From Primula veris (Eukaryota > Streptophyta > Magnoliopsida > Ericales > Primulaceae), in contig OY821744.1 of the NCBI GenBank assembly GCA_963682055.1, positions 21,924,967 to 21,988,966 of the forward strand: a stretch of DNA of 64,000 bases, given 5' to 3'. Both the position numbers and the translations under genes were made by a program. Within the stretch, counting starts at the first letter, position 1. Each line of letters starts with the position of its first letter. The notes beneath the pieces were generated by a model. The model saw only the letters and a list, made by a program, of their open reading frames with translations. It ran no database searches and was not told the DNA's origin. This document shows, piece by piece, positions 1 to 9,951 of this stretch.

Positions 1-576
1 GCCCCTTGGAACCCCGTTTCAATTATTCATATTCAATTATACGTTGGCTCGACGAGCGTGCACTCCGCACTTTCCTAACTCGTTTCCGAGTTTAACGCAT
101 TATTGCATCGGCCTATAATAAATCACATTACTACTAAAATACATTGATGATACTAAAATCACCAACATAATAGATAGGTATATTAGGTCCTATATGGATT
201 TTTTTTTTTTGATAAGAAAAAAAAAACTTGTAACTAAATAGGTGAAACTTTTCTGTAATGAGGCACGCATTTGTTAGTAATTTCTTAATAAAGCTTTCAT
301 TTTGAAGGTTTTTTTTTTTTTTTTGAAATGACATTTTGAAGGTTGTTCAAACTATATTTATGGTGTTTTTGTTCTTGGAGTAATAGTGTTAGAGCAAGTA
401 AGGCTAATTAACCAACCATAAGCAAGAAATTGGGAATTTGGAATGATGTACATACTCAATTGAAAATACTCAACTTCTACGAAAAACAGAGAGATAAACA
501 GTAGATATTTAATGTATCAAGCTTTCAATGTTTTTTCATTTATGTACTTGTCATTTAAGCAAATAATTGGGTTTTT

Positions 577-603
577 CTTTTGTACCGTTGAACGGTACAA
601 AAG
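577..603. repeat. Perfect 27-bp palindrome
   Basis: The two arms CTTTTGTACCGTT and AACGGTACAAAAG are exact reverse complements around a single central G. The site lies directly next to the inverted-repeat unit at 603-785 and shares its ACCGTT motif, so it may be the edge of a small transposon. Confidence 0.7.
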
Positions 604-785
604 AACGTTAAATAGAGAACCGTTGAATCATTTACTTTAGATTTAGACCGTAAGATTTAAGGGTAGAATAGTAATTTAAGGAGTTTTTTTTAATAGGGTT
701 TTAGATCTTACTGTTCAGATCTAATCTAAATTAATCAAACGGTTTACGAATTAACCGTATAATGCGCAGTCAATCAAAGTAACTG
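603..785. mobile_element. Short inverted-repeat (MITE-like) unit
   Basis: A left arm near 619-660 (ACCGTTGAATCATTTACTTT onward) is roughly the reverse complement of a right arm near 700-745 that ends in AAACGGTTTACG. The centre is AT-rich and has no coding potential. The arms are imperfect and I found no clear target duplication, so the family is not assigned. Confidence 0.4.
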
Positions 786-1055
786 CACAAAAGGGGTTCC
801 CAAATAATTAGAGAATACACTAATTAACACTAAACAATTTACCAAATTGACAAATTACACATTATTTTATTCAACGGTGACGATGAATTTTTTCCTTTTC
901 TGCATTGATGATTTTAATTCTTATTTGATGAAAAGATAAGAAAAAAATGGTGTATTCCACGAAGCCGGGAATCACTGGCGCCGTCATTAACTATATTTAA
1001 TTTAAATGAGCGTTCTTTTTATATTAGATAAAATAACGGAGCCAGTTACTCTATT

Positions 1056-1064
1056 GATTACATA
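1056..1064. repeat. Left 9-bp target-site duplication of the Mutator-like element
   Basis: GATTACATA lies immediately before the left terminal inverted repeat, and the identical nine bases occur at 9943-9951 immediately after the right one. Nine bases is the usual target duplication for Mutator-like transposons. Confidence 0.95.
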
Positions 1065-1095
1065 GAGGTGAGCTCATTGTACTACAATATTTCTG
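1065..1095. repeat. Left terminal inverted repeat
   Basis: Begins GAGGTG and ends ATTTCTG. It matches the reverse complement of 9912-9942 at 29 of 31 positions; the differences are at positions 7 and 8 of the repeat. Confidence 0.93.
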
Positions 1096-1107
1096 TTTTT
1101 ACGCGTG

Positions 1108-1250
1108 AACCGTAGATTAAATCTACGGTTTACAGTGATCCACTGTAAACCGTAGATTTAATCTACGGTTTGTATTCATTTAATGCAAACCGTAGATTAA
1201 ATCTACGGTTTACAGTGGATCACTGTAAACCGTAGATTTAATCTACGGTC
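1108..1250. repeat. Four 23-bp palindromes in the left subterminal region
   Basis: Near-identical palindromes of the form AACCGTAGAT...ATCTACGGTT lie at 1108-1130, 1148-1170, 1188-1210 and 1228-1250 with 40-bp start-to-start spacing. The last ends GGTC instead of GGTT. Some spacers are palindromic too (ACAGTG-ATC-CACTGT type), so neighbouring copies form larger palindromes. One copy of the same motif lies beside the right TIR (9877-9899), and a related series precedes the transposase gene. Confidence 0.9.
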
Positions 1251-1267
1251 TGTGTAATTTCTGAAGA

Positions 1268-1340
1268 AATTACACAGTCAGTCCCTGCTTTTCAGAATTA
1301 CACAGTCAGTCCCTGCGTCAAAATTACACAGCAGGTCCCT
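1268..1340. repeat. Triplicated short motif near the left end
   Basis: Three copies of an AATTACACAG-(tc)AG-TCCCTG motif occur at about 1268-1287, 1296-1315 and 1321-1340, directly after the palindrome cluster. Their role is unknown; subterminal repeats in transposons often bind transposase. Confidence 0.75.
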
Positions 1341-1719
1341 GAAAAACAGAAACTTACGTTTTTTTAAAAAAAAAACATTTTTTATACTACATTCTCTCTC
1401 TTTCTCTCAAAAACCCCCAATTTTCAACCCAAAAAATCACCCAAATCAATCAACCACATTAACTATCAAATTTATTAACAAAAAACGCCAAATCATCAAT
1501 CAAACTTATCCATAATTGAAGGTATATCTTTTATTCTCTAATTTATTATTTATTTTGTGTAATTTCTATTTGTAAAATAGGAAAAAATATATAAAATATG
1601 CAAATCCATAATTCACTTAGCTATATATAATTGTTTGTTGTTTGTTTATATTAATTATAGAAATTTTAATAATTGTTGATATTTGTCCCATTTTTGCATG
1701 TTTTTTTATTTTGTTTGGT

Positions 1720-2375
1720 TAATTTGAATTGTTGATAATGTGTTTGGTTATGATTAAAAAATTGAGTTATTATTGTTTGGTTTATGATTAAATGTGTTTG
1801 GTTATGATTAAATGTGTTTGGTTATGATTAAAAAATTGAATTATTATTGTTTGGTTTATGATTAAATGTGTGTTTGGTTATGATTAAAAAATTGAATTAT
1901 TATTGTTTGGTTTATGATTAAATGTGTGTTTGGTTATGATTAAAAAATTGAATTATTATTGTTTGGTTTATGAAAAAATGTGTGTTTGGTTATGATTAAA
2001 AAATTGAATTATTATTGTTTGGTTTATGAAAAAATGTGTGTTTGGTTATGATTAAAAAATTGAATTATTATTGTTTGGTTTATGAAAAAATGATTGTTTG
2101 GTTATGATTAAAAAATTGAATTATTATTGTTTGGTTTATGATTAAATGTGTGTTTGGTTATGATTAAAAAATTGAATTATTATTGTTTGGTTTATGAAAA
2201 AATGTGTGTTTGGTTATGATTAAAAAATTGAATTATTATTGTTTGGTTTATGAAAAAATGATTGTTTGGTTATCATTGTTTGGTTATCATTAATTGGTTA
2301 TCATTGAGTTATCATTGTTTGGTTATCATTAATTGGTTATGTTATCATTTTTTGGTTATCATTAATTGAGTTATA
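1720..2375. repeat. Minisatellite in the leader of the PMD gene
   Basis: A unit of roughly 55-60 bp, made of GTTTGGTTATGATTAAAAAA followed by TTGAATTATTATTGTTTGGT, is repeated about eight to nine times with small changes. It degrades near 2270 into shorter GGTTATCATT repeats that run up to the PMD start codon. It sits between the left terminus and the PMD coding sequence, so it is promoter or 5' leader. Confidence 0.85.
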
Positions 2376-2394
2376 TTTGGTTATCATAGTTAGG

Positions 2395-4778
2395 ATGGCA
2401 GACCCAGGTCCACATATTAAAGGGAGGTTGGGTATTTTACGACAGACTGGTCACATTTCTAATCAGACTTGGGATGCTGGCAGAGAAGCGGGTAGAGGAG
2501 ATGCCAATAAGATTAGGGTTTATAATTATAGTTGGCAGATACCGACGCCTGAAAGGGTAGTTCAAAATATCATTAGGGCTGGTTTTTACGGTATTTACAG
2601 TATAGGTAATTATACCGTAGACCGAGGGTTGATTACAGCCTTAGTTGATAGGTGGCGTGATGAGTCGCACACGTTCCATTTTGTCGGGGGAGAGTTGGGG
2701 ATATCTTTACAGGATGTAGAGATTATGCTTGGTCTGAGGGTGGATGGTCTTGCTGTGACCCGGTCGGAGCGGAATGACACGAAGGCGAGCAGGTTGGCTA
2801 TGATGGAGAGTTTGTTGGGTGTTAGGCCGGCTGACAATCAAGTCGATCAAAACTGTCTGACAGTTAGACTTGATTGGATGTTACAGACCTTCGGTGAATT
2901 ACCCCCCAACCCTAGTGAGGAGCGTTTACTATATCAGTCTAGGGCTGCCATGCTATTATTACTGGCTGCACATGTGTTTTCGGATAAGAGCAGTGATCAG
3001 ATTCCACTCTGGCCTCTGCCATTTCTGGAGGATTTTGACACATGTGCTGAGTATAGTTGGGGATCAGCTCTTCTGGCCTGGTTAGAGGCTAATCTATGCA
3101 GGGTGGTACGTTGTAAGACAACCGGAGTAAGCGGGGCGGTGATGTTTCTGGATATGTGGGCGATTACCAGACTACTGCCGGTTAGACCGTGTGAAGAGCT
3201 GTCGGAAGATGTCGAGCCACCGGAGGGCTTGCCTAGGTTCCCCCTCGGTTACAGGTATGATATTTATTTAGTTTTTGAATTGGATTTGCTTTTTTATATT
3301 ATTGTGTCATCTATCATTTACTTAGCTGCCGGTTATATTTATTGTTTATCGGTTTTTGTTTGTATATTACAGATGGAAGATGTGGAGGCAAACTAACCTT
3401 ACGCCATATGTCTACGGACATAATGTGGTCCACATACGTGACCAGTTTGACAATATGTCGCCTGAACAGGTAAATTTTAATTTTCGTATTATATGTAACT
3501 TACGTATTATATGTTGTATATGTTTGCATTTGTCTTATGTTCGCAGAATTTATTACTCGTCTATTTTTAAACCATTGTTTATATATTCTACTTTTGCTGA
3601 TAACAGATAGTGTGGCAACCTTACGGGGATCTCAATCAGTATCCGGAATACTGCACGCGGGGCCGTTATATGTGGCATTGTTCTGTGCCTCTCATTTGTA
3701 ATGAGAAGATTGAGTACCACCCCGCGGACAGGTTCATGAGACAGTTCGGGTTTGTGCAGCGGGTCCCTACATATATTTGGAAACCCAGGCATGGTCACGG
3801 CAAGGATAGAAGATATGAGATTGGGCAAAAACACGACTGGCCTTTACTAACCGGAGAATTTATAGCCGTGTGGAATGACCGCCACACTCGTCTTATTAAC
3901 GGCGAATATGGCACGGGGACGTCACCGGATTACATGAAATGGTATAGAGAGCGGACCCGCATCTTCATAAACCCACCTGAACTTGCCCCGCCATCTCACG
4001 GTTTCCGGGAGCATACAGGGTTGTTCAGTAAAATGGTAACAACTAATTAAAGTTCATTAATATTTGATTGTTATTTTTCTGTTTGTATATTTCAATACTT
4101 ATAAAATCGTTTTTGTTTGGTTTTTTTTTTCAGAAAGCGGTATTGCGCCGAAATTTCAAATCGTTCAAACGGGCAAAAATGAAAACGGAAGTGGACTTAC
4201 TACGAAAGGACTTCGCTGAAATGGGAATGAATCCGTACGGGTCAGCTGATGAACAGTCGGATGGGGAGGATGACGATGACGACGACGACGACGACGATGG
4301 TGATGACGACCTACGTTACGATCCAAGAAATTACACTAGGTCGGCAAGTTGTCGGCGTCCCGACGAAAGAGGCAGAGGGGAAGGCGAATCTAGTAGCGGC
4401 GGTAGAAGAACCAGTGGAGGTCGACCCCCGACTACAGATCAGGGTCCGGGTCCGAGTTCAAGCGGTCATGGTCGTCGTGCTTCTTTTGCTGGGTCGGGCT
4501 ACGTTCAGGATGATGTCCCGTTCGATCATCATAGACAATCATTTGGGTCGTACGAGCATCATCCTAGTCATCAGTCAACCGACAGTTGGAGTCGAGGGTT
4601 GACAGTTACATCCCACGAGCGTGCGCCGCATCCAGAATCACAGCAGCGACAAAGACGGCGTACGGAGCTAAACGAAATCGAAGAGTCTGCTGAGCCGTCA
4701 TCCGATAGATTAACATCGGCGGGAAAGATGCTCCCTATGTCCAACTTTAAAACATTTAGTCGTTACAAAAATAAATAA
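2395..4778 (+). CDS. Transposon-borne plant mobile domain (PMD) protein
   Basis: The model has four exons: 2395-3254, 3373-3469, 3607-4035 and 4134-4778. All junctions are GT-AG with phases that fit, giving 676 residues with no stop. The ATG at 2395 is the first in frame; upstream is minisatellite. Residues about 30-460 match the plant mobile domain (the aminotransferase-like PMD family that includes Arabidopsis MAIN and MAIL1): an N-terminal helical block with FHFVGGELGISLQDVEIMLG, then a WxPY...YC motif, VPLI, and a DRFMRQFG block followed by a proline-aromatic stretch. Residues 463-676 (exon 4) are disordered and hydrophilic, with an Asp run near 4268-4305 and Arg/Ser/Gly-rich sequence. 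Host PMD proteins act in the nucleus and affect transposon silencing; whether this copy does is inference. It is intact while the neighbouring transposase is not. Confidence 0.85.
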
Positions 4779-4997
4779 ATGCACTGTTTTTGTATTTGAT
4801 TTCTATGTTTGATTTGTCAGTTTTATTATTAGCTAGGGTTGGAATATTATAAATTCGTAGGTTTAATTTGATTTCTATGTTTGATTTGTACGTTATAAAT
4901 TCGTAAGTTTAATTTGATTCGTATGTTTGATTTGTATGTTTTAGGTTAAAAAATATTCTGTATTTTAATTGATAGGACCAATATTGAGTTTTTACAA

Positions 4998-5345
4998 ACC
5001 CTAAACCCTAAACCCTAAACCCTAAACCCTAACCCCTAACCCCTAAACCCTAAATCCTAAATTACAAACCCTAACCCCTAAACCCTAAATTACAAACCAC
5101 AAACCCTAAACCCTAAAATCTAAACCCTAAACCCTAAACCCTAATTTACAAACCCTAACCCATAAACCCTAACCCCTAATTTACAAACCCTAACCCCTAA
5201 ACCCTAAACCCTAAATTACAAACCATAAACCCTAAACCCTAAACCCTAAAATCTAAACCCTAAACCCTAAACCCTAAATTACAAACCCTAACCATTAACC
5301 CCTAAATTACAAACCCTAAACCCTAAACCCTAAACCCCTAAAAAC
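4998..5345. repeat. Interstitial telomere-like CCCTAAA array
   Basis: Many copies of CCCTAAA, the plant telomere unit, are mixed with variants such as CCCCTAA, CATAAAC and AAATTACAAA over about 350 bp. It lies between the PMD gene and the transposase promoter, inside the transposon, so it is not a chromosome end. Telo-box motifs (AAACCCTAA) are bound by plant Myb-type TRB proteins and occur in many promoters; a regulatory role here is inference. Confidence 0.9.
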
Positions 5346-5368
5346 TAAATATTCTGAAATATACATAC

Positions 5369-5946
5369 AAACCGTACATTTAATGTACGGTTTGTACATA
5401 TTTCATACAAACCGTACATTAAATGTACGGTTTGCTTGTTTTATGTGCAATCCGTAAAAGTAATGTACGGTTTGCACCCCTGATTTTAGCAGCGACGTTT
5501 TACGAATGTACTTTTTACACGGAATCACCGTTAATAACGTAAAAAAAAAATATAAACTACAAACCGTAAAAGTAATATACGGTTTGTAGTGTAAATTACA
5601 TTGGATACCATATCTATCAAAATAATTCCGACAACACATTATCACTTTTGAATTATTATGACTTGACAACCCTATCCGAAAATGACTACTCAATGCATTA
5701 TTAAAGTTTCGAAATGACTACACCAAAAAAAACACTACAACCCGTAAAAGTAATATACGGTTTGTAGTGTAAATTACATTGGATACCATATCTATCAAAA
5801 TAATTCCGACAACACCTTATCACTTTTGAATTATTATGATTTGACAAGCCTATCCGAAAATGACTACTCAATGCATTATTAAAGTTTCGAAATGACTACA
5901 CCAAAAATTCACTACAAACCGTAAAAGTAATCTACGGTTTGTAGTG
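5369..5946. repeat. Palindrome series and tandem duplication before the transposase gene
   Basis: Two perfect palindromes of the form AAACCGTACA...TGTACGGTTT lie at 5369-5393 and 5409-5433. Four imperfect ones follow near 5443-5476, 5557-5592, 5735-5770 and 5911-5946 (ACTACAAACCGTAAAAGTAA then TACGGTTTGTAGT). The last three bound two near-identical units of about 178 bp, a tandem duplication. The core ACCGTA...TACGGT is shared with the palindromes at both element ends. They fill the likely promoter of the transposase gene. Confidence 0.85.
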
Positions 5947-6083
5947 TAAACTTACCCTATAAATATGACTCAATTTTGCCAATTCTAACAAACCATAAAA
6001 TCAAACACAAACACATTTCGGAAATCTCTAAAAAAATCCTCATTTCTCCCCAATAAAATATACAAACAAACACTTTTTCGAAA

Positions 6084-8780
6084 ATGAATTACAACTATGG
6101 TTATGACAACAACCAATGGAATAACAACAACAATGCGAATTCATCCAGTGGCTCAAACGATTAGCTAACTGATTATTCGGAGCACTTTGAAGTTGATGAA
6201 TTGACTTGGGAAACAAGGGATGAAATGCTTGCTGATCTTGCTGATGTGGCTAGAAATTGGGGTTTCATCCTTACGATTCGTAGGTCTGGAGGGGGTGATG
6301 GGAGCAGAACACCGTATGTTGATATTGTGTGTGATAAATCGGGGGTTTACGAAAAAAAGAAACCATCTTCCGTAAAATCAGGTACAAAGAAAAAAGACTG
6401 TCCATTTTTCATTAAAGGTTACGTAGTTAATGGTGAATGGATGTGTCACGTAGAAAATGGACAACATAACCACCCACCTCCAACTTACCTCCAAGGTCAA
6501 GCACGACGTGCTCGTTTAACCCAAGATGAAAAAGAAATTGTTAAAACTTTAAGGCAAAGTAGTTTTAAAGTTGGTGCAATATTAGAGGCCATTAAAAATA
6601 GAAATCCTGACAATGTATCAAACACTAAAACGATACATAATTTTTTGGCCGGACTGAAATTTAAAGAACGAGATGGTAGAAACCCGACACAGGAACTTTT
6701 TAATTTGTTGGATAGACATCGCTACACATTCTACTATAATATGAACCCATCAACCCATTGCCTTGAGAACTTATTTTTTGCACACCCCGATTCTATAAGG
6801 ATGTTCAAAGCTTTTCCTGATGTCTTGTTAATGGATTGTACATATAGGACAAACCGTTTTAATATGTCATTTCTAGAAGTCGTAGGAATGACATCAACGA
6901 ACCAAACATATTGTTTAGGTTTTGTTTTCATGAGTGACGAGACACAAGAAAGTTATATATGGGCATTGGAAAAATTTAAAGTTACATTGGAGGGGTGTAT
7001 ACTACCTAGGGTGTTTGTAACCGACAGGGAAATGGCCTTATCAAATGCTTTATCCGTTGTTTTTCCCGACTCTCATCATATTTTGTGCACTTTTCATATT
7101 GCAAAAAATGTTTTGAAAAACTGCCGTAAAAAGATCCCTGACGAGGAGTGGCAAACGTTCCTAGATGATTGGGGTTTATTGGTTGATTCTGAGTCGATAG
7201 AGGAGTACAATTATAACCGAACTAATTTCAATACCTCTTACAAATCGTACCCTGCTGTGATTAAGTATGTAGACAAGCTTTTAAATGATTATGCTGAAAA
7301 GTTTGTTGCATGCTATACCAACCACACAACACATCTAGGTAACAGAACTAGCAATCGAGCCGAAAACAACATGCTAAGCTGAAAAGATCCCTTTCCACAA
7401 ATACTGGCACGCTTGAAACTGTTTGGGTAGAGGTGAATAGAATTCTAGAAAAACAGTTTGAGGATATTAAGACGAAGTTGGATAAATGCAAGTCTTATTT
7501 TCCACATTCTGAAAAAACGCCTCTATTTATAAATCTTAGGTCGTATATCACACACTATGCCTTTGATTTATTATTCCAAGAACACAAAAAATGTAGTGGC
7601 CAGGCTGATGAGAATTGTTCTTGCGGTTTTAAATTGTCTCACGGTTTACCTTGTCATCATATTATGAGTGAACATATTTTATTCGGGAAGCCTCTTCCTC
7701 TAGAATATATTCATCCATTCTGGAAAAAATTAGACGTAATTGATGATAATGGGAACACCGATGATTATGGGGTAGAGGGTGATCTAGAAGAGTTTAAAAG
7801 TGTTTACGCTAGCAAAACGAATGTTGAAAAACGGCGTATGAAAACACAACTACGAGAGATAACCGTACCAGCCAGAACATCCGTCAGTGACCCCGAAGTG
7901 AGAGCAAATAGGGGGAGACCTAGAAAAGGCGACAAATCTAGTAAGAGGGATAAGTCGGGATGGGAGTATGTGGAGGAACAGAGTGCTGGTGCTAGTAGGG
8001 ACAAGGGCAAAGGCAAGGCCGATGAAACACCGGAGGTAAGGGTAAACCCAACTAGGAGGCCGCGAAACCAGAACCTTAAACCCACCCCCAATAGGCCAAC
8101 CTTCCTGTACAGTGACCAAATATGGGTCATGTTACATAGTTACATCGAAACGGTTTATGATGTGCGTGGGGATGGTAACTGTGGGTTCCGGGTACTTGCA
8201 AATGCGACGGGTAAACAGAATGGGGAAGATGATTGGTACGCGATAAGATGTGAATTGTTTCAAGAGCTGCAGCAAATGAAAGGTGTTTATTATGAGCTGT
8301 TTGAGAATCTTGACTTTGAAGCTTACCGGTATGATTACATTTTATCAAGTTTAAATTTTTATCATCCTACAAATCCCGCACCTATTGACAAATGGATGAG
8401 ATTTCCGTCTTATGGGTTTTTAATTGCTTCTCATTACAATATGTCAATTGTATTGTTGTCCTTATGGGAAAATCAAAATTGAGGGGGTAAACCTGTGGAA
8501 CTCTACGTTTTTACCGCTTTATACTGGTCCGCCTCAGGGAACGACATATTACATCCCGACTGTAATGGTGTTCGTCAACAGTTGTCACTATGCTCAGGTT
8601 ATTCCTAAAGAAGGGATCTTCCCAATGCCAGGAATTATAGCACGGTGGGAACAAACACGCACTGAGGCAGCTGCGCCATGAAAAGAACTTTTTCGACCAA
8701 ATTTCAAATTATATATGGCGTTGGAAAAGCAATCGGGAAAGAAGAAAGCAAATGAAGAACCTATAGACCTAAGTCCATAA
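6084..8780 (+). pseudogene. Decayed Mutator-like transposase with C-terminal OTU domain
   Basis: The reading frame starts at ATG 6084 and has four lesions: TAG at 6162-6164, a one-base frameshift near 7361-7369, another frameshift near 8440-8482, and TGA at 8679-8681 where Trp is expected. It then ends at TAA 8778-8780. Domains in order: an N-terminal FAR1/WRKY-GCM1-type zinc-binding region (about 6190-6480, ending in an HNH-like QHNHPP), a MULE transposase core with DDE residues (the D of LLMDCTYR near 6830, the D of VTDREMA near 7020, and E of SNRAE near 7360), a SWIM zinc finger (CSCGFKLSHGLPCHH, 7615-7660), a basic linker, and an OTU cysteine-protease domain (GDGNCGF near 8170, with the catalytic His of NSCHYAQV near 8590). 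The core would have bound and cut the element ends. An OTU domain suggests deubiquitinase activity, which is inference. The copy is dead. Confidence 0.88.
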
Positions 8781-8969
8781 TCGGTTTTTTATTTTTAATT
8801 TTATGTAAATTACTATTTTTTCCAATTTGTTGTAAATTTATATGATGTAAACAAATGTTTAATAAATTCGTTTTATGAAATTTAGTTCATGTAATTTAGT
8901 TCATGTTTGCATATTGGGTTAATTTATTTTATGAAATTTATATAATTTATGATTGTTTCATTCAAGAAA

Positions 8970-9660
8970 ATTGTCGATTGACACCAAATTGACGACTTAG
9001 TTATGTTTCATATTGCGTTATACAAGTGTTAAAAACAAAAAAAAAAAACTTCACAAAAATTGACGATTTAGTTAATCATTCAATAAATATCAACTTATAC
9101 ACTTAAATATAACATGAACAAAAAACATAAAATTTATCAAATCAATTTTTTTTGTGTAAATTTGTGTAAATTTTGTGTTTTTTTTGAGAGATTGTTAGAA
9201 TATTGGTAATTTATTTTATGTATAATTTTAAAAAGAAGGCATTTAGTTTTTTTATTAAAAAAAATCATGTTTAATTTGAAAAAAATATTCAGTATTTTAA
9301 TTTTAATTATTAAAATTTTAATTTATGTAAAAAGAGTAATTTACATAAAATTAAAAATAAAAAACTGATTATTGACTCCAAATTGACGACTTAATTAATG
9401 TTTCATATTGCGTTATACAAGTGTTTAAAACCAAACAAAAAAACTTCTCAAAAATTGACAATTTAGTTAATCATTCAATAAATATAAACTTATACAATTG
9501 ACAAAAATATAACATGAACCAAAATTGTAAAATTTATCAAAACAACTTTTTTTTGGTAAATTTTGTGTAAATTTTGAGAGTTTGTTAGAATATTGGTAAT
9601 TTATTTTATGTAAAATTTTAAAACTAAGGCATTTTGTTTTTTAATTTGAAAAAAACAAAA
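8970..9660. repeat. Two tandem copies of a noncoding stretch downstream of the transposase
   Basis: The segment starting near 8976 (ATTGACACCAAATTGACGAC) and running to about 9260 is repeated from near 9371, a period of about 395 bp. Matching landmarks include TTTCATATTGCGTTATACAA, AATCATTCAATAAATAT and GAGAGATTGTTAGAATATTG. A further short block of TATCAACTTATACACTTGAA repeats follows at 9660-9740. No coding potential. Confidence 0.75.
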
Positions 9661-9876
9661 AAATATCAACTTATACACTTGAAAAAAATATCAAATTATA
9701 CACTTGAAAAAAATATCAACTTATACACTTGAAAAAAATATCAAATTTTAAAAATAAGGCATTTTTATGTAAAAAAAAAAAACATATTTAATTTGAAAAA
9801 ATTATTCAGTATTTTAATTTTAATTCTCAGATTTTTATTTTTTATTTTTAAAGCAAAAAACCTGAAAAAGGCTGTA

Positions 9877-9899
9877 AACCGTAGATTAAATCTACGGTC
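9877..9899. repeat. Right subterminal 23-bp palindrome
   Basis: One copy of the AACCGTAGAT...ATCTACGGTC motif found four times at the left end. It lies 12 bp inside the right terminal inverted repeat, about the same distance as the first left copy (12 bp inside the left TIR). Confidence 0.85.
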
Positions 9900-9911
9900 T
9901 GAGAGTGAATC

Positions 9912-9942
9912 CAGAAATATTGTAGTACAATGAGTGCACCTC
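9912..9942. repeat. Right terminal inverted repeat
   Basis: Begins CAGAAAT and ends GCACCTC, the reverse complement of the left terminus at 29 of 31 positions. Confidence 0.93.
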
Positions 9943-9951
9943 GATTACATA
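9943..9951. repeat. Right 9-bp target-site duplication
   Basis: GATTACATA, identical to 1056-1064. Confidence 0.95.

Larger units (their letters stand above)
1..1055. other. AT-rich intergenic DNA left of the Mutator-like element
   Basis: No coding region can be supported here; the only longer frame (134-334, minus strand) is low-complexity poly-A/T translation. The stretch has A/T runs, a perfect 27-bp palindrome at 577-603 and a small inverted-repeat unit around 603-785. The chromosome sequence just before the element, at 1056-1064, is the left target duplication. Confidence 0.6.
1065..9942 (+). mobile_element. Complete Mutator-like element with PMD gene and OTU-fused transposase
   Basis: The 8,878-bp element is bounded by 31-bp terminal inverted repeats (1065-1095 and 9912-9942) that differ at two positions, and by perfect 9-bp target duplications. 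In order it holds the left TIR, four 23-bp palindromes, a short triplicated motif, a minisatellite, an intact PMD gene (2395-4778), a telomere-like array (about 4998-5345), more palindromes and a duplicated 180-bp unit, the decayed transposase gene (6084-8780), a duplicated noncoding stretch, one palindrome and the right TIR. Both genes read on the plus strand. PMD genes are known to ride on Mutator-like and gypsy elements. The combination with an OTU-domain transposase and the palindrome/telomere-repeat spacer is what stands out. The nearly identical ends suggest a fairly young insertion. Confidence 0.93.

Noticed and set aside
1108..1250. CRISPR array
   Set aside because: The regularly spaced palindromes have spacers that are also repeats, and this is a plant transposon end.
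4249..4602. Alternative frame in PMD exon 4 as a gene
   Set aside because: It is the shadow of the Asp-rich, low-complexity exon on the same strand.
4998..5345. Chromosome telomere
   Set aside because: The CCCTAAA repeats are degenerate and lie within a transposon with sequence continuing on both sides.
7804..8130. Minus-strand genes opposite the transposase
   Set aside because: The frames mirror the basic low-complexity linker of the transposase and have no recognised domain.
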